A stretch of DNA of 64,000 bases, from contig JBAMDO010000012.1 of assembly GCA_037074765.1 (NCBI GenBank), positions 360,059 to 424,058 on the forward strand. The letters are read 5' to 3'. The stretch's first letter is position 1. Each line of letters starts with the position of its first letter. Positions 43,426 through 55,200 of the stretch are shown here, in pieces. A program made the position numbers and the translations under genes. A model generated the notes under the pieces. That model worked only from the letters and a program-made list of their open reading frames with translations. It did no database searches and was not told the DNA's origin. The DNA is from Mansonella perstans (Eukaryota; Nematoda; Chromadorea; Rhabditida; Onchocercidae).

Positions 43426-46400
43426 GAACCTTTTTGGCCCTTTCAAAGACAGAACTGAATTCAGTGCAGCGTCTTCTTTCAATCATTAGCTCATCTTCGA
43501 ATTTTCGAGCTTTAGCCTTTGCAAATTCCTTCTCTCTTTCTTCATGCACCAATAAACTTTTCAATCGGACTACCTGCAAAAGAAATGCTTACTTAACTTT
43601 CGAAACCACCGACACTGAAGTCCATATAAATTCATGGGAATGATTTTTAAGAATGTATGATAATATGAATTAAACATTGACTGTTAATGAATTCAGTATA
43701 TACATATATTGTATAACCTTGGATCGGAACTGTACGAAGAATTCAAAAATGTATAAAGCGGTATACCTCAGCTATCACCTGAGAAGTGTCAAATTCCATT
43801 GATCTAATCCGTGATTTCGACCTAGAATCTTCCTCTTCCAGTCGCTTTTGAAGCTAAAAATAAGCAAAATCACTAATCACATAGTAATGCTTTATTCATA
43901 AAACTAAAATATGTTAAAATCAGCTCAAAAATTTTGATCACTTACCACAATCAGTAGGTGGTAAAATCGACTGAGTAGTCAAAAAATTTTCGTCATTTAT
44001 TTATAACAAATCTCCTTTTGAGAAATTAAATTATACAAATGGTGATGAAATAAATTAAGAAAGACCAGTGAGACTTCATCTCTGAGTTGTTGATTGATTT
44101 GCTCAGCATTTTTGAGTTCCATTCTCAAAGTCTCAGTTCCTTGAAGTTTTGATTCCGTAAACAGTAACTTCATTTCCATATCTTCAGATCTTCAAGTATA
44201 GCAAGTAAAAATTTTGAAAATCAAAATCTGCAGTTTATTAGCAATTTTCCTCTCATATCACAGGAGAGTTTATATTTCGTTTGTTACCTTTCCTATCATT
44301 TCGTCTTAAGAATAGCGAATAATCATAAAAGTCTCCTTAATCTGCACTCAAAAAAATTTGGAAACATAACTTATGAACCATCAAGAGTCAGAAAACTTGA
44401 TGATTTGAAACTGTTTCAGTCCAAATTGTGAAATTAATAACTGTTTTTCACTGAATGGGAGTTTACCGACAAAAGTTGGAACTTTGCTAATTTTTATAGT
44501 TTTATCAAAAACAAAAATCGCACTTTCTCTTATACGTTTCCAGCTCAACCTGCCAATGACTATTATTTGCAACCATTGATTCCATTTTAAGTTTCAAATT
44601 CGTCAGAATCGCCAGATGATGATCTGATTCCTTAATTAAAAATTTGCAGAATTTCCTACACTCAAAACTCAGATGGATGGGAACCAAAGCAAATTACTAA
44701 ATGAAGAAATGAATGGAAAAATTTAGAATTTCATCATTTAAAAAACATATCAAATTGCTGGTAAATTACTAGCTTACATTGCGACAAGTCTTTATCTTCT
44801 CACAATATCTCTTCTCAATTTCCTCTCGTTTTGTGCGCTCTATATTTCCCTGTTTCCGAAGATCTGTTAAAGCATTTATCAGCTGTTCTCTTTCCTGAAA
44901 ACAGTTTTCGAAAAATTAAAAACTTTAAATATGTCGAAAGATAGGAAAATTCATTTAAAAAAAGAAGTACACTGAGGTTAACCTCTATTGGCTTAGTGAA
45001 ATTACCTGCTTTGTCTGTTTTTTTTTTTTTTAAATCACCTGTTTTACAATTCTCTTATCATTAACATCACAAAATTGTTCAAAAATTTACAATTTGTGCA
45101 TTATGAAGAGCCATACTGAGCGATATTTTTTCCGACTCCAATGACTTCTGTTGTTTGAGACGACCTGAAAATAGAGATATATAATTTTTTCGGAGTTTTT
45201 CATAGCTGTTTTTTTAAGAAAAATTTTAAAAAGCTTGCAAATCAAGATTTGGTTAAAAAAAATGATCCTAAGAGCCTTTCTTTTCAAAGCCTTAAGATCT
45301 TAACATGATGACTTAAATTAGAAATAAAATTAGAGATAAAAGACTTATCAACTTCTAAGAATTCGTGAATTTCAAAACATGCTGCATTTTACAATTTTCA
45401 AAATTTATTGCTTGATAAAAATTTAATTATGCAAAACTTCATTTTCCTTACCAAAAAGTCGACGGTTCCGTTCGGCATGAAGCAGTCTTCCACAACGTTC
45501 ATACATTAAATGCTGATTAACAAGAGCCAGACGGATTTTCAGAACTCTGATCTGAAAACACGAGAATCGCTTATTCAAATGATAAGTTTAAGTGAGATTT
45601 GAAATCAAATAACGTTTTTAATTGCATTCAAACAGTTAAATAAGATGTATTATCCACAGCCATACTACTAGTGAAAGACAACTATAAATGAATTTGCAAA
45701 TTACGTTACAGCAACTGAAATAAAAGTGTCCTTTACCATTCCCATTTTCACAAAGTTATTAACTGAAAAGAAAAACACACCTGAATTTCAGCCGAAAGGC
45801 CCGTAAGTTGTTCCGACATATCATCATAAATTATTGATGGCAAACGATCGGCTAAGCCAAGCTGTTTCAAGCATGTATGATAATCAGCACTTGCTTCCAT
45901 GTAATTCTGACGCGTGCGTTCATGCTCACATTTTAATTCCGCATTCAGATTTTCTTCATCTTAAAAACTTTTTGTATATGACACGGACAAGAAGGTGTGT
46001 TGAAAGCACACAGTAACCATGGATACAGAAGTCTGACACAAAAAGTAATCTTATTTATTTTTTCAGTTATTCAGATCATTCGCTAAATTATTCTTATTAA
46101 TTAAAGAAAAAAAATAAAATTGGAATTAGCTGCAGATTGACAGCTTCGTAATTTAAATCAATTAGGTAAAAGTGAAAACTGACTAGGAATGCTATAAGCT
46201 TTGAATATCGTCTATTAATTCTAGGCTGAATGATTTTATTCTCATCATATTCGTTGTAGAAATGTGATGCTTATATCTATGATAATGATTGCAAACATAA
46301 TTTAAAAAATTTAATTTACAAAGCACTAAACTGTTTTGTTAACAAATAAGCGAAACCGGAACAAACTAACCAATGAGGGAAAAAGGAAGAGCTTGCAGAA

Positions 46401-49400
46401 ACGTGAGATATGGACATTTTTGAGCAATTAACTCTTCAATATCTTCACTACAGAGCTCCGTATTTCTGACGGTCATGAACTGCTTTTGCTTCAGATCATT
46501 CAGACTGCATATTTTTTCCTTATCCAATTCAGAAACATTTATCAGATCAGGACAGGAAAAACCATGAAGCCTGAAGAATGAAAATGGCCTGAGAGGCTTG
46601 TTTAAAGCTTGTGATCACAAAATAATTATAATTCACGCACGAATATATGCTAGACTTGTTTAAAAGGCAAATTAAAACTAACAATTGTGTTTGGGAATTC
46701 CCCAGATTATTACAACACCCACTTATGAATCGCTGGCGATTGACTTTTCTAAAAAATGAAGTCACTGAAAAGCGATTTGCGCTATCAGTCAAAATGCTTC
46801 CACTCGGTTCTTCAATTCCATTCAGTTTAAATTCTTCAATCTAGAATTAATATATTTGTCACAGTATTACATTTCCGAATGCTTATTTGAACAAATTATT
46901 CCATACCCTCAACTATAATGTCAATACATCTTGCGAGTGCATGAATACCTAAGATATCCTTCGTTTAATTTACTTTAATTTGGCATTGCAGTTGAGGGTA
47001 TGGAATAATTCAGCTAGGCTAGGCTAGCCTAGTAGCCTCTATTAATTTTCAGTTTTCTCATGCTGAAGGAAATATGGAAAATATAGAACCTTCCGATAAC
47101 GAATAGTTTCCGTATTATTGTCGGTATCGACACCCTCTTGAAAGCTTTTGATGATGCCCGCTTTTGCTGTACTGTTAGCTGATGAGGAAATTCCGACATG
47201 ATGATTCCCAAAGGCATTCGGAGCTAATGATTGCGATTGATGCATGTTTTCCAGCGGTACAATTGTTGCAGGAGTATTTGCAAATGAATCTTCTAAAGGT
47301 TGTACTGATGAAAATGGGATGGAAGGTGAACAAATTTCTCGAGCATCCACACCCTCTTCGATATGCCCGGTCTACAATTAAAACTTATACAGAAAAATCT
47401 TAATAAATCTCACTGAATGTTAACGATTGGCATCTAACACTTTCGAAATATTTTAATTACAGCATGTAGAACCTTTTAACCAATTATAGAAGAGGAAATT
47501 TTGCAAAACTGAAGTAAAGAACAACTATCTTCACGTACAGAAATTTCTTCAATTGGTTCACCGCTTATTGTACCATCTCTTGTTGTGACCATAATTGTTC
47601 TGGGAAGTGGTAAACTATGAAGCAATGGTTCATCGGACAAAGTTCGTGATTTCTGAAATTATAAGGAATATGTTCTATTAATTTATTATTCATGAGTATT
47701 CACTATTAAAGCTCCTTTGTTAAACAATTAAGCTTCAGTTATATATTAAGCAGCTTAAATCAAAGATTTCAAAAAAGAAATCATGATGAACTACAAAATG
47801 AAGAAATCAAGAAATGTACACGTCTTCGAACAAAATCATTAAACTTCTGCGTTAAGGAAGATCGCCTTATGTGCTTTGAATCTGCTGCGCCAGTTGTTGC
47901 TCGTCGTGTAATTGATTCTTTACATGAAAAGTTGAATAGTTCTCAAAGAATTCTTTAAAAGTAGTAGTAAAAATCCAGAAAAATCCTTTACCGGTAAATC
48001 ATCTTTACAAAACCAAAAGTGCATACTTTTCTCACAATCGAAATATAAAAAATTTGGAAAATATGTGCTCACCTGTAGAAAGACTTATGATTACATCCGA
48101 TACGCGATTATCTAGAGAGTCAGACCTCGACTTCGGAAGAATATCTGAATCACTTTTTCCACATTCCATCCATGCATCGTCTTCATTCCAATGATCCAAT
48201 GACGTTCCCAAAGAATCTGAGAAGAATAAATTTAATATTTATGATTATCGTTATAGACTAATTTAAACCGATAAATTTCACAAAATGAAGTGAACTGACT
48301 ACAAAATGATAAGAAACAAAAATAAAACGAATGACATAATAGACTAATGATAAACTAATGACTAATGAATGACAAAGCAAAAGACTAATGACGGAACCGT
48401 AGAGGTGATCATAATAAAAACGAAAATACTGCTGAATTTTAATTTAATAAATTAACTGGATGACGAAGAATCTGTTCGTGTTAGGAATAAATCATTCAGA
48501 TCTGGCAGCTGCGATACATAAGACATTGTTGAACATGATGTTTCCAGTGTACGATTTGACGAGATCAACTTACCAACTGAAAAATGTCAATATTTTAATA
48601 AATAAAATTAAGTCACTGCAGTTTGTGGAAAGAATATCTGGAGTTTAACAGGATAAACGTGAGAGAGAAAATATCGAACTCGACATTGTTAAGTACTCTG
48701 AGCTCATTACACAAAGTGTTAAACAAAAAAGTGCAATCATTCATGATAAAATAAGAATCTTTTAAGTTTGAAGTAGAGAACCTTTAACAACTGCTGGTAA
48801 AACCGGCCGTACAAGTACATGTCGACAATCAGCTAAAAAATCATGCGCTTCACGATGATTCCAGCGATTTCGATCTAGCTCCTACAAATTGAAATAAAAG
48901 CGCTTTTATAATTAATGATAATAAAGGCAACGACTGACGATAACGACAACACTGACCCACCTTGAGAACATAAAATTTTAGAAATTACTGGCAGTATTTA
49001 TTATAAATTTATTTATTACCAATGAGAGCAATTCTAAAAGTAGCAATACGAATTACAGTATCTTACATTAAATCGAAAAAGCAAATCCAGTTCTGAAGTT
49101 CGGAAAAAGATACAAAGTAACAATTGATAAAAAAAAAGCTGTGAAGTATTGAACTATTTTCTTGAGCCAATAACATTTAATATCAGTGGTCTAATGTTAC
49201 TATCGCTCTCTAGCTAAAAATATTCACCCGTTCAACGGTGGCAAATATTATATTCGGATGGAATTTCACAGCACAAAATAATGCTTTGAATATATGCATT
49301 GCTCGACTATCCGCAACATTTATATGATTTCTAAAAAAACTTATAGCAAAAAAAGCGCTTTGTTACAGAAATAAAAATAAACTTTATTTATTGAATTTAA

Positions 49401-51045
49401 TGCCAAATTGGATTCATTTTGTTGCTCTCTCAAGCCTTAACCATTCATTATAAAAAAATTATGTTGTTGTCAATAATTGACTTAGAAGAAAAAGCAGCTT
49501 ATGATAATATTCATTTAATGTTTACCTTAAGTACTCCACCAAAGTTGCGGGATAAATCCCATATAAAATGATAAAATACTGGATCACTGCACAATACAGA
49601 TGTGACACATATATTCCTTCAATAATATCTGCTTTCTGTTGCTCAAATATTTTCTTCAAATTATAAAGCATATTACAGGCCACAATTAGTTGACGAAATA
49701 AATTTAATAATATCGATTTCTTTGGAGCAGCAAAATGTGGAAGTAAAGAGCATACAAGAAGGATCGCCGATATGACCACAACAATGTTCTCGGATGGCTG
49801 CAAAAGTAATTTGAATTGATTCTGTTTTGGATACTGAATAATTTGAAGTTGATAAATATTACACGATTGTTCGTGCAATATATAGATAAATTGTATAAAA
49901 ATATAAAAATATATATATATATATTTCTTGGCAAATTGTAAATTGAAATAATAATAATCTGAAACCTCACGTCATCAAATAGTTCGTATTATTTTTGTAG
50001 TAAAATTATCTAAATTAAAAAAGCTGCGACTTACAAACAATTCAGGTTTGAAAGTTTTCAACCCTCACACATCAAACATAATGGGAACTACAGCTAAACA
50101 AAATCTCACTTTATATATCTTCTTCATTTCTGCATAGTTCAACAATACATTGTTTACATTTTATAAAAAGAAGACGATAAAGAAACTGACCCGAATGAAT
50201 TTCAAAATATGATCGAAAAGTGAATGCTCAGCAAGCTTTGGTAACCAACTTGGGGTCTTCTGTATTAACTGCCCGAGAAGTGTGAGCATAGCTAGCGTAT
50301 TTTTGGCCAAAAAATCCTGAATTCTGTTGCACAGTTCCTGTAATACTTTTTGTTATCAAGGCTCTAATTCATAACATATGAAGAAAAATGCATAGTCGTA
50401 TGTCTATCTATTTTCTCTATCAATTTTCTTTTCGATTTATAGTAAAAAGGAGAAACTTACGGTGTCATAAGGCTCCTTAACATTGCAAAGCAATTCTACA
50501 ACCAAAGGTGATCGATTTTTCACATAGCAAGTTACTAAATGACCGATACCTTCTCCTGAATATTAAGGAAATCAGATCACACTCTGATATATATTGCATG
50601 CAATGTTCCATTCTTCCGCTCTAAGTATTTTTGCAGAAAATTCTCAAGATATAGAGAAATAAAATGAACACTGATAGAAATAAAAATTTATCAAATTAAT
50701 TCAATTTTTTAATGAAATCATTAAAACTAACATATTACTACTAAATTTGCTTGCTTCATATGTAAGCTAGACATATTATCCTTTACAGAATTAACATCTT
50801 TCTGCTATGTATTACTATCTAATAAATCTAAGCAATGACATTAAAATATTAATCTAAAACTATTCTTATGATAAACTACTTCAACATTTTTTATTAAATT
50901 CTTCCTTATTTCTAATATGCTACCAAGAAGCAATACCTTGACTGATCAGCCCTTGCAATGCTTCCAAAGAATCCTCAGATGCCTTAGAATCTAGCGATTC
51001 AGCATAACGAATTAACTGCGTTATGTTGTGCTCTTTCCGTATCAT
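42606..51045 (-). CDS. TSC1: Hamartin (TSC1), tuberous sclerosis complex subunit
   Basis: TSC1 stabilises TSC2, the GAP that switches off Rheb and so mTORC1. Exons: 50937-51045, 50461-50555, 50191-50337, 49526-49797, 49228-49330, 48782-48881, 48073-48216, 47924-47952 (tentative), 47539-47652, 47090-47371, 46719-46840, 46371-46570, 45781-45959, 45452-45551, 45091-45164, 44778-44894, 44524-44660, 44066-44189, 43767-43853, 43430-43573, 43098-43202, 42877-42983, 42606-42750; 3036 nt, 1011 aa (human 1164). Helical N-terminal core, residues 1-275: LTLLGQLIQKTPSW parallels human LTLLGHVIRRQPPW, YGIYPATLVEYLR parallels YGMYPCNFVSFLR, and ELDRNRWNHREAHDF parallels ELDPRRWKRLETHDV. A polar linker follows, then coiled coil (about 570-930) with IRVLKIRLALVNQHLMYERC and AERNRRLF as in human, closing with SHILDLYARIE. 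The family call rests on these co-linear matches. The start ATG is the best in-frame choice; an upstream extension is possible. Confidence 0.93.
46894..47031. repeat. Inverted repeat in TSC1 intron with palindromic tail
   Basis: AATTATTCCATACCCTCAAC (about 46896-46915) is reverse-complemented at about 46990-47012 (GTTGAGGGTATGGAATAATT), separated by about 75 bases. It is followed by a palindrome, CTAGGCTAGCCTAG, near 47018-47031. Lies in the intron between exons 47090-47371 and 46719-46840. Foldback-type repeat, no coding content. Confidence 0.8.
47710..47958 (+). other. Open frame antisense to TSC1, unknown
   Basis: An 82-residue frame without an ATG at its start runs on the plus strand and ends in TAA at 47956-47958. 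Composition looks protein-like (LRTKSLNFCVKEDRLMCFES, VVARRVIDSLHEKL). The pattern weakly recalls the segment before the integrase zinc finger in Gypsy-like or domesticated integrase proteins, but I cannot establish this. It overlaps the tentative TSC1 microexon 47924-47952 on the other strand, so one of the two readings may be wrong. Confidence 0.25.
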
Positions 51046-52275
51046 ATTCTTCAATACAGGTTAATGTCTTTAGAGGTTTTGCATAGTTATCATTTCCTCG
51101 GAGAGAGGATAGTTACCCAAGTGAGCTACGTTCAGGTAGCGTCTCTGAAAAGCTTTGCATTAAGCTATGAAAGGATCTTCTTTCATAATACAATAAATAG
51201 GATATGAACATCCAGAATAAGTTCTGATCGATGAATTTAAGTTCAGTATCATTTCACAAGAAAAAAGCCACCAGGACCATCAGGAGTTTAAGAAGTCTAT
51301 TACTGCGATACAACATGAGCTCATTAAAATCTAAATCATTTTATTCCTAACAGATGCCAACAAGCCTATTATGCCTTCATTACATGGACATCATTCTCAA
51401 TAATTTATGAGATTTAAACATTTAACTATTTACATGACAAAACATTCTTTCCTCCATAAAACATCATTTATCATTATTTCTCAGTGTCCAGTTATATGCT
51501 CCCACCAATAATTAAATTATGAGAGAGTTTTCAAGAATCATGTTGAAGTTGTTAGAGATCCAACAAGGCAAACTATTGGAAAGCTGGAACCGTTCGCTAT
51601 TCGAAAATTCAATTTACGTGAACAACTTAAACATAATGACACGTAACTGGTAATTTTAATTCATGAATTCCTAAAGACCTCAAATATTGCACCTTCGATT
51701 ATTCTTAATACCTTGTTTAAGATTTAAATATCAGGTTAAGCACCTCCTCACATTGCTATATATGCTGCTTTGTAATTGTAAAAATTTTTATACTTTACAA
51801 ATTCATATTTTGCCTAACAAACAAATGCAAAAAATACATCACTGTGGAAAAAGGCATTATAAAAGCAGAACGAATTCATGGAAATTTAGTTCGGAAGTCC
51901 AGTAGAAGCTAGTCTACAGACACATACCACCCGTAAAACTGAATTCTCTTCCGAGGAATGAGATCGAACTATTATTGTTTTATAAATAATAATTAGAGAA
52001 AAATTTGGAACTGCCTATGCATTGCAGTTGAAATCTCAACTGCAATGTTAAAAAAAGAAAGAACAGTAGCATTAAATAATATTAAAAAATATGCGAATGA
52101 ACAGATGCAAACTTCAAAACAAATTCAGTTATTCAATTGCGTTAATAACAGTTCCCGGTACAAAAGATCCTTGCTTTCTCATTGACGCACAAACATCAAA
52201 AGATCTCGCATTAGTAATGGAATCAATTGAGGTTGGGACGAATTTTCGGTAGCAAATAGTGCCAGAAAAATTAGT
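51046..52275. other. Intergenic region between TSC1 and TTF2
   Basis: Holds the TSC1 promoter side and the TTF2 3' flank. Two short plus-strand frames look protein-like (near 51523-51643, KNHVEVVRDPTRQTIGKLEP; near 52139-52252, ALITVPGTKDPCFLIDAQTS), but they are isolated, lack good splice links and match no family I recognise. A perfect palindrome sits at about 52019-52046. Confidence 0.45.
52019..52046. repeat. Palindrome CATTGCAGTTGA/TCAACTGCAATG
   Basis: Two 12-base arms, CATTGCAGTTGA and its exact reverse complement, are separated by four bases. The arm sequence CATTGCAGTTGAG also occurs at about 46984 in the inverted repeat of a TSC1 intron, which hints at a shared repeat family. Confidence 0.8.
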
Positions 52276-55200
52276 CTAATCATTAAGCGGACGACCCAAA
52301 TCGAATAAGTATTTCAGATCAGCAATCGTTAATTTACTGAGCTTCTTTGATGCAACTCTGAAATAGCTCAAAAGATTTTTTGAAATTTTAAATGTTTGTG
52401 AAGAGTTCTTTCTTTCTGAAAACGCAGAATGTTATGTATACATAACATCATATATATAACATCATATATATATATATAATAGAACTCTTCGAGATGTTAT
52501 CAAAACTATCCTGGTCTTTTAAGGTCCGGCAGAATTAGTTCTCAAGAAAAAACCCGAATAAAAAAGTTCCCAAACAGAAACCTCAGATAACATGACAAAT
52601 GATCTCATAATAGTTTTTAATGAACAGGCACCTGATTATAAAACTTACCCTTCCAAGACATCTTTTGCTAAAGTTTGCTTCATTCGTTGTAATGCTAAAA
52701 CACGTTCTTCCATTGTTTCAAGACATACCAGCCTATAAATAGTTTTCCTTAATTTAGTATTAAAACAATAAGACATAACGAGCATGTTTGTCACAACTCC
52801 ACAAAAACAATCACGAACGTTCCATTAGTTTTCGAATATGTTTTAGAAAAATACAACTTAATGATTCATAGGAATTAATGTCCGACTGTTATTTGTATAA
52901 CTATTAATCTAATTTAGTGTACGGATTTTTTGGAAATAAATCTGAAATATAAGTTTTAATGGCAATTTAAGACAAACTCATACTTGTGTACAAAAACATT
53001 CTTCGTTTGTCCAATTCTGTAAATGCGATCACAAGCTTGTTGTTCAAGAGCAGGATTCCAGTGCAAATCGATGAGGAAAAGATGATTACCACCGATTAAG
53101 TTCAACCCCACTCCGCCGGCTGTCAATGATAATAACATAACACGAGGTCCACAATCAGTTTTATTAAAGCTATCAGCCCTATTTTGCCTGAAATATTTCT
53201 GATTATCATCTAAACATGAATGAGAGAGAAGTTTGATGCAAAAGTATTCAATGAGTAGTTAAGAAAATGTAATCTTAATGTTACCATTATCTCCGTAAAA
53301 ATTTTAAAACTGCCTAAGAAACTCTACAAATGTATGACTATCTGAAATTCTGCAAATACTTATTCCTAATAGAAAACAGCAGTTTTTCTCTTTTAACAGA
53401 AAATAAATTTGAGAGGAATAAGAGAGCAGCGATAAGAATTACCTGTCATTGTTCGAAACCTTTCCATTGATAGATGTATACAGAATTTTTTTCCGTCCTA
53501 AATGATGCTCCAGAATGTTCAAAAGACTGGTCCACTGGCTTACAATAACACTAGAAGATATCAAATTTAAATAGAGAAGTTCAAAAGTATAAGCTCTTTT
53601 TATGACGGGAATGTCATGTGCGATTAAAAAAATTATAATGGATATATTCAAAGCAATGTATATTCAAGACAACAGACATTACGGACAAGCAAAAAGATGG
53701 TAGAAAACTCAATAGCACCAATGTATTTCCGACTTCTAAATTACTGTACTTTGCGGCCAAAACATTACAAAAATCTTATACAAATATTACCATTTATCGC
53801 CACAAGAAAGAGCATGATCCACATGTTCAAATAATTTCTTCAGCTGAAACTTTTCAATAAATTTAGGAAAAAAACAAAAGAGACTAAAAATAATGCGAAA
53901 GTAACAAATGCACTACGTCTGTAAACTTAATAATTCAAATTGAATTAAGGATTACAACATTGAACTTTATACTCCGATAGCTTTGATGCTATCTGATGGA
54001 AAACATCTGATAGAAATCCAGAAAATTTTTTAACAATTGAAAACTAACTACCTTCGCTGAAACAAAATCTTTATGAAAGAGCTGATCTATTTGTTTATTT
54101 TCCACGTCATCCAATAACTTCTCGGTAAAAGCTTTTTCATCCAAAAGTGACATATTCGAAAAACATTGGGACAACATTTCTGCGGTTTCATGCTCTTTTA
54201 AGCCCAACGTATGGAGTGCTTCCATATCGACTGCCTAGGAACATTCCATGAATCTTGCTAACGTGACTAAATTTAGTGTTTCAGTATTTTACTTTAAATC
54301 AAGAGAACCTAAGCGATAAGTAGTACCTGACTGATTAGTGCAAAATGTACACAAGCTTGTCGCAAACGCATTAATAACGTTAGTACACAAATCATTGCTT
54401 GAGAATTACCGTTATTACGTGAACCACCTACAATAAATTTTATAAAAATTAAAACAAGCTTTGCATGGTAATAAGATATTATTACCATCGCTGCTAAATT
54501 AGCTTATTATAAAATATTTAATTCAAATAACTCTATTTTAATCTGTCTAGAAGAAATTTCGGAGTTCCATGATCATCGCCACTTTTTTCTTAAAGCCGCA
54601 TCAGTATTTGATGCTTTGACTTTCCAGCGCAATGAATATTTCTGATCGTTAAATTTAAATATATAATCTAACAGTATAACAAATCGAACTTCATGATAAA
54701 GTTTTAAACTTTTCATCGAGATCATTAACATTTACATCATACAAACCTGAAAATGGGTTCCTCATTGGTTTATTACTACGGTATGTCGAGCCAATACCAT
54801 ATACATCTCGCTCCTTCTCTTCTTGTGTTTTGATTAATTCTTTAACTTGCTGCCTTTGTGTTTTTGAAATTTTTGAAGATTAGAAAGTTCGCCTTTCATT
54901 TATATTTCTTATTGATAATATAAACCGTTCAATTACACATAACATAATTTATTTGGAATAACCAGAGCTATGAAACTTCATTACCTCGTCAGATCAGTTA
55001 CAATAAAATTCTGAATTTTCTGAAATTATATACAGCAGCACTAGCAATCTAAAAAAACTTAAATGCTAACCTTGAAACTTGAAACATGTAATCATAAACT
55101 TTCTTTTCGATGCCTTCAAGTTTCACAACAACTTCTTCACACATTCTCGAGCTTAGATCAACCTATAAAAACATAAACCATATCAATTTTAAGTTCTAAA

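Noticed and set aside
43434..43643. Plus-strand frame rich in Ser
   Set aside because: Antisense shadow of a coiled-coil exon of TSC1 (43430-43573).
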